Below are positions 1-9,645 of a stretch of DNA of 54,607 bases, one piece after another. Position 1 is the first letter of the stretch. Every line of letters begins with the position of its first letter. The DNA is taken from the NCBI RefSeq assembly GCF_030730875.1, contig NZ_JAVAMA010000017.1, forward strand, positions 1 through 54,607, in the 5' to 3' direction. Below the pieces are notes generated by a model, which had not been told where the DNA came from, searched no databases, and saw only the letters and a list, made by a program, of their open reading frames with translations. The DNA comes from Sphingomonas sp. DG1-23. GTDB taxonomy: Bacteria > Pseudomonadota > Alphaproteobacteria > Sphingomonadales > Sphingomonadaceae. A program made the translations under genes and the position numbers.

Positions 1-203
1 TCTCGGGGCGAACCGTGCGCCTGGTTTTCGATGACCACTGCAGAACCCCGTTTGGGCCCCCGCTGCGGTGGAGTGGCATTTATGGGGGTCGTCCCCGCCC
101 GTCAACCCACAGAATCGAAAAAAGTGACACATTGACGACAATTAATCGCAGATCGTCCCGACCGGGCTGCAGAACGCCGCCGCCATTGCCGGCCTGACAC
201 GAG
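1..203. other. left edge, no gene recognised
   Basis: The first 203 bases contain no convincing coding region. The only open frame of note (15-197, plus) is short, arginine- and proline-rich, and has the composition of a random GC-rich frame. No tRNA, repeat or clear terminator is visible. Confidence 0.5.
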
Positions 204-950
204 TCATCCGCCGTGCCACCAGCGCGCCGCCTCGGCGATGCGCTCCCGATAATCGGGGCGCGAGTCGGCGATCAGCGGAAGACCGGTGCGCGCAACCAAT
301 GCCGCGATATCGGGTTCGCCGGCGTCGAGACGGTGGAGCTCGAGTTCCTGCCCCCAGAAATAGAGCAGGTCGCTACCGATATTGGCATGGATGCGCCGCA
401 CCTCGCTCCATCGCTCCGGGGCGAGGAGCGTCGCCCAGATATCGGCGTGGACGCAATCCACGCGTTCGCCCGGCCGCCATGTCAGCGCGTCGCCCGCGAC
501 GATGCGGATCTTGGCCCGTACGGGTGCGGACAGTTGATCGAAGATGCCGAGGCCAGCGATGAGCGCGACGACATTCGGATCGCGTTCGACCACGGTCACG
601 CGCTCGACCGCCGGGTTCAGCGCGACATTGGCGGCGCACCAACCCATGCCGAGGCCGAGCACGACGGTGTGCCCGCGCGCCGCTGCCACGCCGATTTCCT
701 GGCTCTCGACCTCCATCGGCACCAGCGACATCCACGCCGCGCCCGATTCGGCGAATGGTCCGATCAAGGTCACCGCACCGCGGGTGCGATAACCCTTTCC
801 CCAATAGCCGCGCGCGGCAGTCACCGGGAGCAGCCTGATCGACCAGTCGCCACATTCGGCTTCGCGAAAGCGCGGCAGCCACAGATCTGTCTCGAAATCG
901 CCGAGCAACGCGCGCGAATCGATGCCGTCATCGCCGATGTCCGCGCTCAT
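204..950 (-). CDS. class I SAM-dependent methyltransferase-like protein (spermidine-synthase-type fold)
   Basis: The protein is about 248 residues. A glycine-rich SAM-binding loop (VVLGLGMGWCA) is followed by a beta strand ending in an acidic residue (VTVVERDPNVV), the usual motif I and motif II layout of Rossmann-fold methyltransferases and spermidine-synthase-like proteins. The substrate cannot be inferred. I chose the ATG at 950 (MSADIGDDG) because the residues encoded upstream of it, up to 1100, are cysteine- and arginine-rich and look like intergenic sequence. The gene is divergent from the alpha/beta hydrolase at 1069, across about 118 bp that should hold both promoters. It is not obviously part of the glycan locus. 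Confidence 0.7.
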   Translation of the reverse strand: MSADIGDDGIDSRALLGDFETDLWLPRFREAECGDWSIRLLPVTAARGYWGKGYRTRGAVTLIGPFAESGAAWMSLVPMEVESQEIGVAAARGHTVVLGLGMGWCAANVALNPAVERVTVVERDPNVVALIAGLGIFDQLSAPVRAKIRIVAGDALTWRPGERVDCVHADIWATLLAPERWSEVRRIHANIGSDLLYFWGQELELHRLDAGEPDIAALVARTGLPLIADSRPDYRERIAEAARWWHGG

Positions 951-1068
951 TCCGCCCCCGCATTGCGTCGCTCCGGCGCAAGTGCAGCAAAAATCGGACC
1001 TGACGCATAGCCCGTGCCGCAACCCGGTTGGCGCACGGCAGTATCTATGCGGCGAGAGGAGCAGCGAG

Positions 1069-1941
1069 ATGGACACCGCCGTACGGCATCGCCGCGTCAC
1101 GATCGACGCGATCGAAATCTTCTACCGCGAGGCGGGGCCGGCGGACGCGCCGGTGGTGCTGCTGCCGCACGGCTATCCCTGCTCCTCGTACGAATTCCGC
1201 AATCTGATGCCCCGGCTGGCCGACCGCTGGCGGCTGATCGCGCCCGATTATCCCGGCGCCGGCTACAGCGCCACGCCCGCGGATTTCGACTATAGTTTCG
1301 ACGGCTATGCCGCGCTGCTCGACGCGTTCGTGCGGGCCCTGGGGGTCGACCGCTTCGCGCTGTATCTGCACGATTTCGGCTCGCCGATCGGCGCACGGCT
1401 GGCGATCCGGGCGCCCGAGCGCGTGGCCGCGCTGATCATCCAGAACGGCGACATCCCCTATGAGGATGCGCTCGGCGCCAAATATGCCGAGATCGAGAAG
1501 AGCTGGGCGCTGCCGCCCGAAGAGATGCGTGCGCAGCTGGCCGAGGCGATCACCGAAGAGGCGTTCCGGGAAGAATTCCTCAACGCAGTGCGACCCGACC
1601 TCGCCGAGCGGATTCCGCCCGACCTGTGGAAGCTGCACTGGTCGCTGATCACCCCCGAGCGCAAGGAGATCGCAATCGACCTGATCGCCGGGCTCAAGGC
1701 GAATCGCGACTGGTTTCCCGAGCACCGTGCATGGCTGCGCCGGCACCGCCCGGCGACCTTGATCGTGTGGGGGCCGCAGGACGGCTATATGCCGGCCGAA
1801 TCGGCGCGCGCCTATCTGCGCGACCTGCCCGATGCCGAACTCCATCTGCTCGACGGCGGCCATTGGCTGCTCGAAACCAATCTCGACGAAGTGACTGCGC
1901 TGATCCGCGACTTTCTCGGCCGCGTGCATCCACCCGGATAG
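1069..1941 (+). CDS. alpha/beta hydrolase, haloalkane dehalogenase / epoxide hydrolase type
   Basis: About 290 residues, usual length for the family. Visible motifs are the oxyanion-hole HGYP, the DYPGAGYS turn, a nucleophile elbow with aspartate (LHDFGSPIG), and a C-terminal catalytic histidine in GGHWLLE. An Asp nucleophile in HDFG points to the haloalkane dehalogenase/epoxide hydrolase branch rather than a serine esterase; the actual substrate is unknown. The ATG at 1069 was chosen because GAGAGGAGCAGCGAG upstream is a good ribosome-binding site, whereas the open frame reaching back to 922 has none. No signal peptide is visible, so it is probably cytoplasmic. It ends 3 bp from the convergent stop of the M23 gene. 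Confidence 0.85.
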   Translation: MDTAVRHRRVTIDAIEIFYREAGPADAPVVLLPHGYPCSSYEFRNLMPRLADRWRLIAPDYPGAGYSATPADFDYSFDGYAALLDAFVRALGVDRFALYLHDFGSPIGARLAIRAPERVAALIIQNGDIPYEDALGAKYAEIEKSWALPPEEMRAQLAEAITEEAFREEFLNAVRPDLAERIPPDLWKLHWSLITPERKEIAIDLIAGLKANRDWFPEHRAWLRRHRPATLIVWGPQDGYMPAESARAYLRDLPDAELHLLDGGHWLLETNLDEVTALIRDFLGRVHPPG

Positions 1942-1944
1942 CGC

Positions 1945-3021
1945 TCAGCGTTCCACGCCGAAGCGAACGACGACATTGGGGGCGGGAAACGCAGTGACCG
2001 CGCGCGTCGAGGCGGCGGTCCATGGCTTTGCACCAAAATCCTCGATCGCACGGTACGCACCGATCTGGCGCCAGCCGCGCAGCAAATAGGGCTGGCCCTC
2101 GGCGCCGAGCGGCGAATTGCGGTCGGCGAGGTGGAAATGCAGGTGCGGCGTATCGGCCTGACCCGTGGCGCCGAGCTGCGCGATGACCTCGCCTGCCCGC
2201 ACCCGCTGGCCGGGGCGGACGCGGATGCCTTTGGCGAGATGCTCGTAGAATGCGAAGCGGCCATTGCCGATGTCGAGCGAGACATAATTGCCGGCGGCGT
2301 CGCCGATCCCCGCGGCGGGTTTCGGCTTGCCGGGGACCGGATCGGGCACGTCGTCGCGCACCGTGGCCACCAAGCCGTCGGCGACGGCGAGCACTTCCGC
2401 ACCGGCACCGTTCCCGGCTGCGCCGGGTTCGGGCGGGCGCATCCAGTCGATCGCGAACCGGCCCGGAATGCGCGCCTGCCCATCGACTGCGTAGAGGACG
2501 CGGCGATGCCCGCGATCGAGCGCGGGATCGTAGACCGCGGCCCAGGGGCCGTCACGCAGCGGCGGGTCGAGCACCGGGAGCGGCCCGCGCACGCTGCGGA
2601 CCGCGCCGCCCTCGACCAAATGGCGATTGCCGGCTTCGGTATAGGTGAGGCGGTGGCGCAGCAACGCTGGCGCGGCGCCGTCGATCTCGAGATAGAGTAT
2701 CGCGTGCTCGCCCGGCGGCACTTCGATGCGCGGCGCATCGAGCGGACTGCGCGCGCGTTTCGCCAGTTCGTCGCTTCCCAGATCGGCGGCCAGCCCGTCA
2801 TCGGCGAAGATTTCGAGCCGATCGAGCGCCAGTGGACGCCGCGCGAGGTTCCACAGATGGAGTTCGTAGACGAGGCGCTGGCGGCCCGCCACCGTCACTG
2901 CGATCGGCGCGACCGGGACGCGGAGATCGAATCCCTGCCGGACCTGCTGGCTCGCGGGCGCCGTCGTCCCCGACGCGAACAGAGCCGCGGCGGCAACGGG
3001 GATCGCGGCGTGGCGGAGCAT
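1945..3021 (-). CDS. secreted M23-family (LytM-like) peptidase
   Basis: 358 residues with an N-terminal signal peptide (hydrophobic AAIPVAAAALFA, then an Ala-rich cleavage region). The N-terminal half looks like a beta-rich accessory region. The C-terminal half carries a LytM/M23 domain: VLAVADGLVATVRDD, NYVSLDIGNG, FYEHLAKG, RVRAGEVIAQLGATG and the zinc-binding HLHFHL. The first metal motif, usually HxGxD, appears as GRFAIDW and so lacks the usual histidine, as in some divergent M23 members. It may trim peptidoglycan or act as a non-catalytic activator. It lies 69 bp downstream of the GH2 gene on the same strand and may be co-transcribed. The start has AAAAGGTCC upstream. Confidence 0.8.
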   Translation of the reverse strand: MLRHAAIPVAAAALFASGTTAPASQQVRQGFDLRVPVAPIAVTVAGRQRLVYELHLWNLARRPLALDRLEIFADDGLAADLGSDELAKRARSPLDAPRIEVPPGEHAILYLEIDGAAPALLRHRLTYTEAGNRHLVEGGAVRSVRGPLPVLDPPLRDGPWAAVYDPALDRGHRRVLYAVDGQARIPGRFAIDWMRPPEPGAAGNGAGAEVLAVADGLVATVRDDVPDPVPGKPKPAAGIGDAAGNYVSLDIGNGRFAFYEHLAKGIRVRPGQRVRAGEVIAQLGATGQADTPHLHFHLADRNSPLGAEGQPYLLRGWRQIGAYRAIEDFGAKPWTAASTRAVTAFPAPNVVVRFGVER

Positions 3022-3090
3022 CTCAGGACCTTTTCCGACGACTTCGACGGCGCCAGTAGAGCCGCCAAACCGATCCGAATCAATCCGGCG

Positions 3091-5994
3091 TCAGCGCGTC
3101 GCGATCGCTACCGGACCGAGGATGCCCGAAGGCTGGCCCGCCGGCGCCTCGACGAGCAGCACGACGATGCGCGGCCCGCCCATCGGCGCCATCTGCGCGC
3201 GTAAGGGCCCGGTGGCGGGGCTGTCCTTCACGGCGATGCGGGCGTCGTCGATCCACAATTCGGCACGGCCGGCGATCGCCTCGAACGCGATCACGCCGCC
3301 TTCCGCGGCGACGCGCTTCCACGGCGTGACCCGGGTCCGGTAGACGCGCCAGCCCGGCCGGGCTTCGGCGGGCGTGGGCTGGCCGCTGCGGACCATGTCC
3401 CAGCTGTTATTATCGCCATCGGCGGGCGCGAGCGTGGGATCCGGCCGTTCGGCCAGCGCGGGCGAGCGGCGCCAGTCGCGCAGCTGCAGCGCCGCCGGCG
3501 GAGTCGCCGGGACCTGCGGCCGCGGCGCGATATCGGCGCGGTCGATCACCAGCATCGCGCCTTTCAGCCCTTCCGCAGTGGCACGCACTTCGATCCGTCC
3601 CCGCCCGGTGCCCGCGCGGACGATCACCTGCGCCAGCCCGTTGAACAAAGAGCGCGTGCCCGGCTGCCGGACGAATTGCTCGGGCTCGTGACTGTTGGGA
3701 TCGCCATTTCCGGCGCCGAGGATCGTGCCGCCCTCGATGGCGAAGACCGTCTTCAGATTGGCAGTGGGGACGTGACGGCCGCGGGCGTCGACCGCATCGA
3801 TCGTGATCGGCTGCGCATCCTCGTCGTCGCCGGCCATCACCGTCCGCGCAGGGGTGAGCCGCAGCGCGACCGGCGGGCCCGCGGTCTCGTGCGCCGCAGC
3901 GGCGACCATCTTGCCGCTACGCATTGCACGCGCCTCGATCCGGCCGGGAGCATAAGGCACGGTCCATTCATTGCCCATGATCCGATCGACCTGCTGGACG
4001 CCGAGCACGCGGCCGTTCAATCGCAGCTCCACCATTTCGGCATTGCTGCTGACGAAGACCTTGATCGGCTGCCCCTCGCGGCCCGGCCAGGTCCAGTGCG
4101 GGGCGATCGCGACGACCGGACGATCGTCGATCCAGTGCGCGCTGTGGATATCGAACGCGGTCTTCGGGAAACCGCACAGATCGAGGATGCCGAAAAAGCT
4201 CGAGATCGTCGGCCAATCGTGCGGCGTGGGTTCGCCGTGATAGTCGAACCCGGTCCAGACGAAGCCGCCCGCGACGAACGGGCGCGCGACGATTTCCTTC
4301 CACGTATCCCGGTGGGTGCCGCCCCAGCTTGCCGCTTCGGTGTCGTAGGAGGTGATGACGTGGCCGGCCGAATCGGTGACGAAGGCGCCGCGGGTTTCGA
4401 AGGCGCTGGTATCCTCCGAGCTGGTGATCGGCTTGGTCGGGTTGAGCCGGTGGAACTTGTCGTAATCGGCCTGATAATAATTGAACCCCATGACATCGAC
4501 CACGGTCGACACGTTCGCCGGATTGTAGAACGAGCCGTTCATCGCCGCGGTGACCGGGCGGCTGTCGTCGAGCCGGCGGACCGCCGCCGCCATCCGCCGG
4601 ACCATCTCGACTCCGGCTTCGGTGCCCTGCATCGGCTCCTCGTTGAACACCGACCACAGGATCACGCTGGGATGGTTGCGATCGCGCCGCACCAGCCATT
4701 CGAGCTGGGCGAGATATTCGGGCGCCGGATTGAAGTTGCGGTTCTCGTCCATGACGAGGAAGCCCATCCGATCGCACCAGTCGAGCAATTCGGCATTGGG
4801 CGCGTTGTGCGACATGCGGATCGCGTTGCAACCCATCGCTTTGAGCCGCTCGAGCCGCCAGCCGAGCAAAGCATCGGGAACCGCGACGCCGACCCCGGCA
4901 TGGTCCTGATGGAGGCAGACGCCCTTGAGCTTGACCGGCACGCCGTTGACGAACAGCCCCTTGTCCGCATCGAAACGCACGCTGCGGAAGCCGATCGCGA
5001 TGCGGCGTTCGTCGACCGCGACGCCGTCGCGGAGCAGACGGGTGCGCACCGTATAGAGTGTCGGGGCCTCAACCGACCATAGCGAAGGGCTGCCGGCGTC
5101 GAGGACCAGTGCCGCCTCGGCCCGGTCTAGCGTCGGGACGGTCACCTCTGCCTGTCCGGTTGCGATCGCGCGCCCCGCGGGATCGAGCAGAGTGGCTTCG
5201 AGCGTCACGACCGCGGCGGCGCTCTCGATGCTGGCGAGGGTGGCGGTGACAGGCACTTGCCAATGGCCGTCGGCGGCCCGGCGCGGATCGCAATGTACGC
5301 CGTCGCTGACGATGGCGACGGGCGCGCGGCGAACCAGCCAGGCGTGGCGATAGAGCCCGGCGCCTTCGTACCACCAGCCTTCCTTGGCATTGGCGTCGAC
5401 GCGCACGACGATCATGTTGGTCTCGTCGCCGAAGCGCGCGAACGGCGTCAGATCGACATGAACGCTGTTATAGCCCGACCAGTTGTGCGCGACGATACTG
5501 CCATTGACCCAGATCGTCGCGTTGGTGGCGATGCCGTCGAAATGGAGTTCGATGGTCTTGCCGCGATCGGCGGGATCGAGGCGGAGCATGCGGCGGTACC
5601 AGCCGATCCCGCGCGGGCGATAGCCTTGCGAGACGTTCGCCGTCTCGACGAAAGGCTGCCCCGCGGCCCAATCGTGCGGCAGCCGCACCTCGTCCCAATC
5701 GGTGTCGTCATAGGCGATCGCTGCCGCGCCGAGCGCATTGCCGGCCTTCACGCTCAGATAGGTCTGATGATGCCCCTGCGGCTCGGCGACTGGAATGTCG
5801 CCTTCGTGGAAACGCCAGCCGAGTTCGAGCAGGGTGCGCGAGGGATCCGGATCGGGAAGCCGCGCGGGCAGACGCCGCTGCGCGGGGGGCATCGGAAAGC
5901 CGTCACCGTCGCCCGGCCGCGGCGTCGCCGTCGCCACGCCCGCGGGAACGGCGAACAATGCGCCGCCTCCGAGAAGAAGTTCGCGGCGATCCAT
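3091..5994 (-). CDS. glycoside hydrolase family 2, beta-galactosidase type
   Basis: 967 residues. The N-terminus MDRRELLLGGGALFAVPAG resembles a Tat signal, suggesting export folded to the periplasm. Domains in order: sugar-binding jelly roll (about 55-225), immunoglobulin-like domain (230-340), TIM barrel (340-640), then beta domains of the DUF4982 type and a C-terminal jelly-roll-like segment. The acid/base glutamate is E452 (VILWSVFNEE) and the nucleophile is probably E527 (PITSSEDTS). FVWTGFDYHGEPTP is typical of GH2 beta-galactosidases. Substrate is not fixed by sequence; in this locus it may remove a terminal beta-linked galactose from a glycan antenna. It lies 30 bp downstream of the GntR gene, probably in one operon. 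ATG 5994 has GGAG upstream. Confidence 0.88.
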   Translation of the reverse strand: MDRRELLLGGGALFAVPAGVATATPRPGDGDGFPMPPAQRRLPARLPDPDPSRTLLELGWRFHEGDIPVAEPQGHHQTYLSVKAGNALGAAAIAYDDTDWDEVRLPHDWAAGQPFVETANVSQGYRPRGIGWYRRMLRLDPADRGKTIELHFDGIATNATIWVNGSIVAHNWSGYNSVHVDLTPFARFGDETNMIVVRVDANAKEGWWYEGAGLYRHAWLVRRAPVAIVSDGVHCDPRRAADGHWQVPVTATLASIESAAAVVTLEATLLDPAGRAIATGQAEVTVPTLDRAEAALVLDAGSPSLWSVEAPTLYTVRTRLLRDGVAVDERRIAIGFRSVRFDADKGLFVNGVPVKLKGVCLHQDHAGVGVAVPDALLGWRLERLKAMGCNAIRMSHNAPNAELLDWCDRMGFLVMDENRNFNPAPEYLAQLEWLVRRDRNHPSVILWSVFNEEPMQGTEAGVEMVRRMAAAVRRLDDSRPVTAAMNGSFYNPANVSTVVDVMGFNYYQADYDKFHRLNPTKPITSSEDTSAFETRGAFVTDSAGHVITSYDTEAASWGGTHRDTWKEIVARPFVAGGFVWTGFDYHGEPTPHDWPTISSFFGILDLCGFPKTAFDIHSAHWIDDRPVVAIAPHWTWPGREGQPIKVFVSSNAEMVELRLNGRVLGVQQVDRIMGNEWTVPYAPGRIEARAMRSGKMVAAAAHETAGPPVALRLTPARTVMAGDDEDAQPITIDAVDARGRHVPTANLKTVFAIEGGTILGAGNGDPNSHEPEQFVRQPGTRSLFNGLAQVIVRAGTGRGRIEVRATAEGLKGAMLVIDRADIAPRPQVPATPPAALQLRDWRRSPALAERPDPTLAPADGDNNSWDMVRSGQPTPAEARPGWRVYRTRVTPWKRVAAEGGVIAFEAIAGRAELWIDDARIAVKDSPATGPLRAQMAPMGGPRIVVLLVEAPAGQPSGILGPVAIATR

Positions 5995-6024
5995 TACTGA
6001 TACTCCAACACTGGAAAAGCGACG

Positions 6025-6762
6025 TTAGATGTCGCTGAGCTCGGCGACGAAATCATAGGCGTCGCCGCGATAGTAAGAGCGGGTGACCTCGGCAGGACGG
6101 CCGTCGCGCAGGAAAGCCCGCCGTTCGATCAGCAGCCCGGGGTGGCCGGGATCGACGCCGAGCATCTTGGCGTGCTCGCTTCCGAACGGGACCGCGCGGA
6201 GCCGCTGCAGCGCGCGGACAGGGCGATTGCCGGCCTTTTCAAGCGCGCTGTACAGCGAGTCCTGCACCATATCGACCGACGACAGGCAATAGCCGGCGAT
6301 CGTCGAGAATTCGAGCGCCATCGCCTCGTCATCGGCATAGCGGATGCGCGCGAAGCGCAGCACCGGCGCGCCGGGGGAGAGCCCGAGCATCATCGCCTCT
6401 TCGGGATTCACCTTGCCGGGCGCGCGGCTGATCCAGCTGCTGCTCGCCTTGCGGCCGCGCGCCGCCATGTCTTCGGTGAACGAGGAAAGTTTGGAAAAAC
6501 TCTTCTCGACCCGGCCGGTGACGAAGGTGCCGGCGCCACGGCGGCGAGTCAGCAGGCCTTCCTCGACCAGCCCGACGATCGCCTTGCGCACCGTGATCCG
6601 CGCGACTTCATATTCGACGGCGAGGTCGCGCTCCGGAGGAATCGCATCGCCCGGCGTGAGGATATCAGCGCCGATCGCATCGCGGATGAGCTGCTGGAGC
6701 TGGAGATAGAGCGGCGAGGGATTATCCTCGCGGAAACGCCCGACCTGATCCGAGAATGCCAT
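6025..6762 (-). CDS. GntR-family transcriptional regulator, HutC/UTRA subfamily
   Basis: 245 residues. The N-terminal winged helix-turn-helix has the GntR signature (SPLYLQLQQLIRDAI, then IPPERDLAVEYEVARITVRKA and a GLLTRRRGAGTFV wing). The C-terminal half is a UTRA ligand domain (LRFARIRYADDEAMALEFS, LLIERRAFLRDGRPAEVTRS). In this subfamily ligands are often sugar phosphates such as GlcNAc-6-P, and binding releases the regulator from its operator. It is divergent from the beta-mannosidase gene and upstream of the GH2 gene, so it is the likely local repressor. ATG 6762 was chosen because GGGGGAGAG sits just upstream; the longer frame from 6813 has no such site. Confidence 0.9.
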   Translation of the reverse strand: MAFSDQVGRFREDNPSPLYLQLQQLIRDAIGADILTPGDAIPPERDLAVEYEVARITVRKAIVGLVEEGLLTRRRGAGTFVTGRVEKSFSKLSSFTEDMAARGRKASSSWISRAPGKVNPEEAMMLGLSPGAPVLRFARIRYADDEAMALEFSTIAGYCLSSVDMVQDSLYSALEKAGNRPVRALQRLRAVPFGSEHAKMLGVDPGHPGLLIERRAFLRDGRPAEVTRSYYRGDAYDFVAELSDI

Positions 6763-6861
6763 TTGCTCTCCCCCTGCGGTGCCCCTGCAGCCGTCGCCCC
6801 GGGTTGATGACAACGCTATCGCAACGCGCCGGATCGGGCAATGGCATGGGATGGATTCATA

Positions 6862-6873
6862 TTGGTATCTAAC
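6862..6873 (+). promoter_or_regulatory. candidate GntR operator, copy 1
   Basis: TTGGTATCTAAC matches the pattern TTGGTAT-nn-AA that also occurs twice upstream of the glycosylasparaginase gene. It lies in the divergent intergenic region next to the regulator gene. Operator role is inference from recurrence and position only. Confidence 0.4.
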
Positions 6874-6961
6874 GCGCGTCGCAAACGGCTTGGAGCGTCG
6901 ATTTGCACCGTCGTGCGGGAGGCAAATCGGCGAACGCGGCTATTGTGCCGCAGGACCTATA

Positions 6962-6971
6962 TTGGTTACAT
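6962..6971 (+). promoter_or_regulatory. candidate GntR operator, partial copy
   Basis: TTGGTTACAT shares TTGGT and the preceding ATA with copy 1, exactly 100 bp downstream and 41 bp before the beta-mannosidase start. It is a weaker match than the others. Confidence 0.25.
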
Positions 6972-7011
6972 CGCCCCGCGCCCCGCTGTCGGGCGCCAGT
7001 GGAGTGAGCGG

Positions 7012-9645
7012 ATGCAGGTTGTTGGAGTTCGCCCGACCGATCGTCTTCGGCGGGTTGCTCGATCTCTCGCTTTTTTGCCTGCATTGCTCGCGAGCGTCTG
7101 CGCCGTTGCAGCGCCGCGCGAAACGGTGTCACTCGATGGCGCGTGGGAAGTGCGCATCGATCCGGCGGATGCCGACAAGGCGCGCGAGCATCCCCGCGAA
7201 GCCAGCTGGTTCGCGGCGCGCGTTCCCGGCAGCGTCCAGCAGGATCTGATCGCGGCGAAGCGCGTGCCCGATCCGTTCAAAGGGATCAACGAAGCACCCA
7301 TCCAATGGGCGGGGTTGACCAACTGGCAGTTCCGCAAGGTGATCGACGTGACTCCGGCTATGCTGGCGCGCGACCATGTCGAGCTGGTGTTCGACGGGCT
7401 CGACACCTTTGCGACGGTGGCGCTCAACGGCAAGCAGCTGCTGACGACCGACAATGCCCATCGCCGCTGGCGGGTCGATGCAAAGGCGGCGTTGAAGCCG
7501 GGCCGCAACGAGCTGATCGTCCGCATCGCCTCGCCGATCCGAACGCTCCAGCCGATGGTGCTGGCCGAGGCCAATCCGCTGCCGGGCGAATATGATTCGG
7601 CGTTCGGCGACGAACCCAAGGGCAAGCAGACCTCGCCGTACATCCGCAAACCCAAATATCATTACAGCTGGGACTGGGGCCCGCGGCTGATCAATATCGG
7701 GCTATGGCGTCCGGTGCGGATCGAGGCGTGGGATGAAGCGCGGATCGACGGCTTCCGCGTCGACCAGGAAGCGCTCAACGATAATGAGGCGCGGCTGGTC
7801 GCGCGCTGGCGGATCGTCGCGGGCGCTCCCGCCAATGTAACGCTGCGCGCGCGGGTCACTGGCCCCGACGGCAAGCAGGTCGAGGTCAGCCGCACGGCCA
7901 GCCTCGCCGCCGGCGAGAATATGGTCAGCGCGCCGCTGACGATCGCGAGGCCGCAGCGCTGGTGGCCGGTTGGCTATGGCGCGCAGCCGCTTTACGCAGT
8001 CGAAGCCATGCTCGATGCCGACGGCGCCACCGAGGATCGCGTCACACAGCGAATCGGGCTGCGCACCACCGAATTCATCCGCAAGAACGGCAGCTTCGGC
8101 TTTCGGATCAACGGCGTGCCGATCTTCGCCAAGGGCGCGAACTTGATCCCGTTCGACAATTTCCCGTCGCGGGTCGGCGAGCCGCAAATGCGCCAGATCC
8201 TGACCAGCGCGCGCGACGCCAACATGAACATGATCCGCGTCTGGGGCGGCGGCTATTATCTCGACGACGCCTTTTACCGTATGGCGGACGAGATGGGGCT
8301 GATGATCTGGCAGGACTTCATGTTCGGCGGATCGGTAACCCCGCCCGACGCGGCGTTCCGCGAGAATGTCCGCTTCGAGGCCGAGGAACAGGTCGAACGG
8401 CTCCAGCCGCATCCCTCGCTGGTGGGCTGGGCAGGCGGCAACGAAGTGCTGTCGGGATGGGAGAATTGGTCCGATCGCAAGGCGTTCAAGAAGCGCGTCG
8501 GCGCCGACGAACAGGAGCGGATCGGCGCAGGCATGGCGGTGCTCTTCGATCGGGTGCTGCGCGAGGCAGTGGCGAAACGCGCACCCGGCACGCCCTATTG
8601 GCCCGGCTCGCCCTCGACCGATTATGAGGGTCCGACCGACACCGACAAGGACGGCGACCGGCATTTCTGGGACGTGTGGTCGGGATCGAAGCCGGTCGAG
8701 CGCTATCTGGATAGCTGCCCGCGCTTCATGTCCGAATATGGCTTCCAGGCCATGCCCGACCTGTCGACGATTCGCGGCTTTGCCGGCAAGGGGCCGCTGG
8801 CGATCGACAGCCCGGTGCTCAAGGCGCACCAGAAATTCCTCGCCGGCGAAGGCAACGCCCGGCTCCAGCACTATCTCGATCAGAGGCTGCGCAAGTCCAG
8901 GGATTTCGCCGACCTCGTCTATCTGACGCAGGTCAATCAGGCGCAGGCGATCGACATGGCGGCGCGGCACCACCGCGCCTGCCGCCCGGTGACGCTCGGC
9001 TCACTCTATTGGCAGCTCAACGATACCTGGCCGGCGATCTCGTGGGCGAGCGTGGATTATGAAGGCCAGTGGAAGCTGCTCCATTATACCGCGCGGCGCT
9101 TCTTCGCGCCGCAGGCGATCGTCGCCGAGCACAGGGACGGGGCGACGCGGGTGGCGTTGGTGTCCGACGCGACCACGCCGATCGCTGCCGAGTGGCGCAT
9201 CCGTGCCTTCGACATGGCCGGCAGGCCGCTGGGCACCAAGGGCGCGGCGGTGACGCTCGAACCGCTGGGCGCGCAGGAGGCGGCGAGCGTCGCCGATGCC
9301 GAACTGTTCGCCGGTGCCGATGCGAAGGTCAGCTTTGCGGTCGCGGAACTGCTGATCGACGGGCGCAGCGTGTCGCGCACGATCGTCGAGCGCGCATTGC
9401 CGAAGGACATGGCCTATCCGGCGCCCGCGCTGACGACGCGCTGGGAAGGCAAAAGCGTGACGATCACCGCTGGCACGCTCTCCCGGGCGGTGATGCTCGA
9501 TTTCGCCGCCGTGGCGGCGCAGCCGAGCGACGACGGTTTCGACTTGCTGCCCGGCGAGAGCGTGACGATCGAAATTCGCTCCGACGCTTCCGCCGCCGCG
9601 CTCAGGCGCGCCCTCACGCTTCGTACCTTGGGACCGCAACGATGA
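7012..9645 (+). CDS. glycoside hydrolase family 2 beta-mannosidase, exported
   Basis: 877 residues, typical of GH2 beta-mannosidases. An N-terminal signal peptide (RSLAFLPALLASVCAVAA) indicates export. The sugar-binding domain (about 40-240) contains YHYSWDWGPRL, typical of beta-mannosidases. The barrel holds the acid/base glutamate E478 in GWAGGNEV and the nucleophile E575 in FMSEYGFQ. The role would be removal of the beta-1,4-mannose of the N-glycan core or of mannooligosaccharides. ATG 7012 was chosen because GGAGTGAGCG lies upstream and it places the signal peptide at the N-terminus; an ATG at 6841 would add an unlikely basic leader. First gene of the rightward operon; its stop overlaps the GH3 start (ATGA). 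Confidence 0.9.
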   Translation: MQVVGVRPTDRLRRVARSLAFLPALLASVCAVAAPRETVSLDGAWEVRIDPADADKAREHPREASWFAARVPGSVQQDLIAAKRVPDPFKGINEAPIQWAGLTNWQFRKVIDVTPAMLARDHVELVFDGLDTFATVALNGKQLLTTDNAHRRWRVDAKAALKPGRNELIVRIASPIRTLQPMVLAEANPLPGEYDSAFGDEPKGKQTSPYIRKPKYHYSWDWGPRLINIGLWRPVRIEAWDEARIDGFRVDQEALNDNEARLVARWRIVAGAPANVTLRARVTGPDGKQVEVSRTASLAAGENMVSAPLTIARPQRWWPVGYGAQPLYAVEAMLDADGATEDRVTQRIGLRTTEFIRKNGSFGFRINGVPIFAKGANLIPFDNFPSRVGEPQMRQILTSARDANMNMIRVWGGGYYLDDAFYRMADEMGLMIWQDFMFGGSVTPPDAAFRENVRFEAEEQVERLQPHPSLVGWAGGNEVLSGWENWSDRKAFKKRVGADEQERIGAGMAVLFDRVLREAVAKRAPGTPYWPGSPSTDYEGPTDTDKDGDRHFWDVWSGSKPVERYLDSCPRFMSEYGFQAMPDLSTIRGFAGKGPLAIDSPVLKAHQKFLAGEGNARLQHYLDQRLRKSRDFADLVYLTQVNQAQAIDMAARHHRACRPVTLGSLYWQLNDTWPAISWASVDYEGQWKLLHYTARRFFAPQAIVAEHRDGATRVALVSDATTPIAAEWRIRAFDMAGRPLGTKGAAVTLEPLGAQEAASVADAELFAGADAKVSFAVAELLIDGRSVSRTIVERALPKDMAYPAPALTTRWEGKSVTITAGTLSRAVMLDFAAVAAQPSDDGFDLLPGESVTIEIRSDASAAALRRALTLRTLGPQR

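Larger units (their letters stand above)
6763..7011. promoter_or_regulatory. divergent promoter region of GntR operon and glycan-degradation operon
   Basis: About 249 bp separate the GntR start and the beta-mannosidase start. No gene is seen here. The octamer ATATTGGT occurs twice, exactly 100 bp apart (6859 and 6959), in an otherwise GC-rich stretch. This is inferred to be the control region for both directions. Confidence 0.55.
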
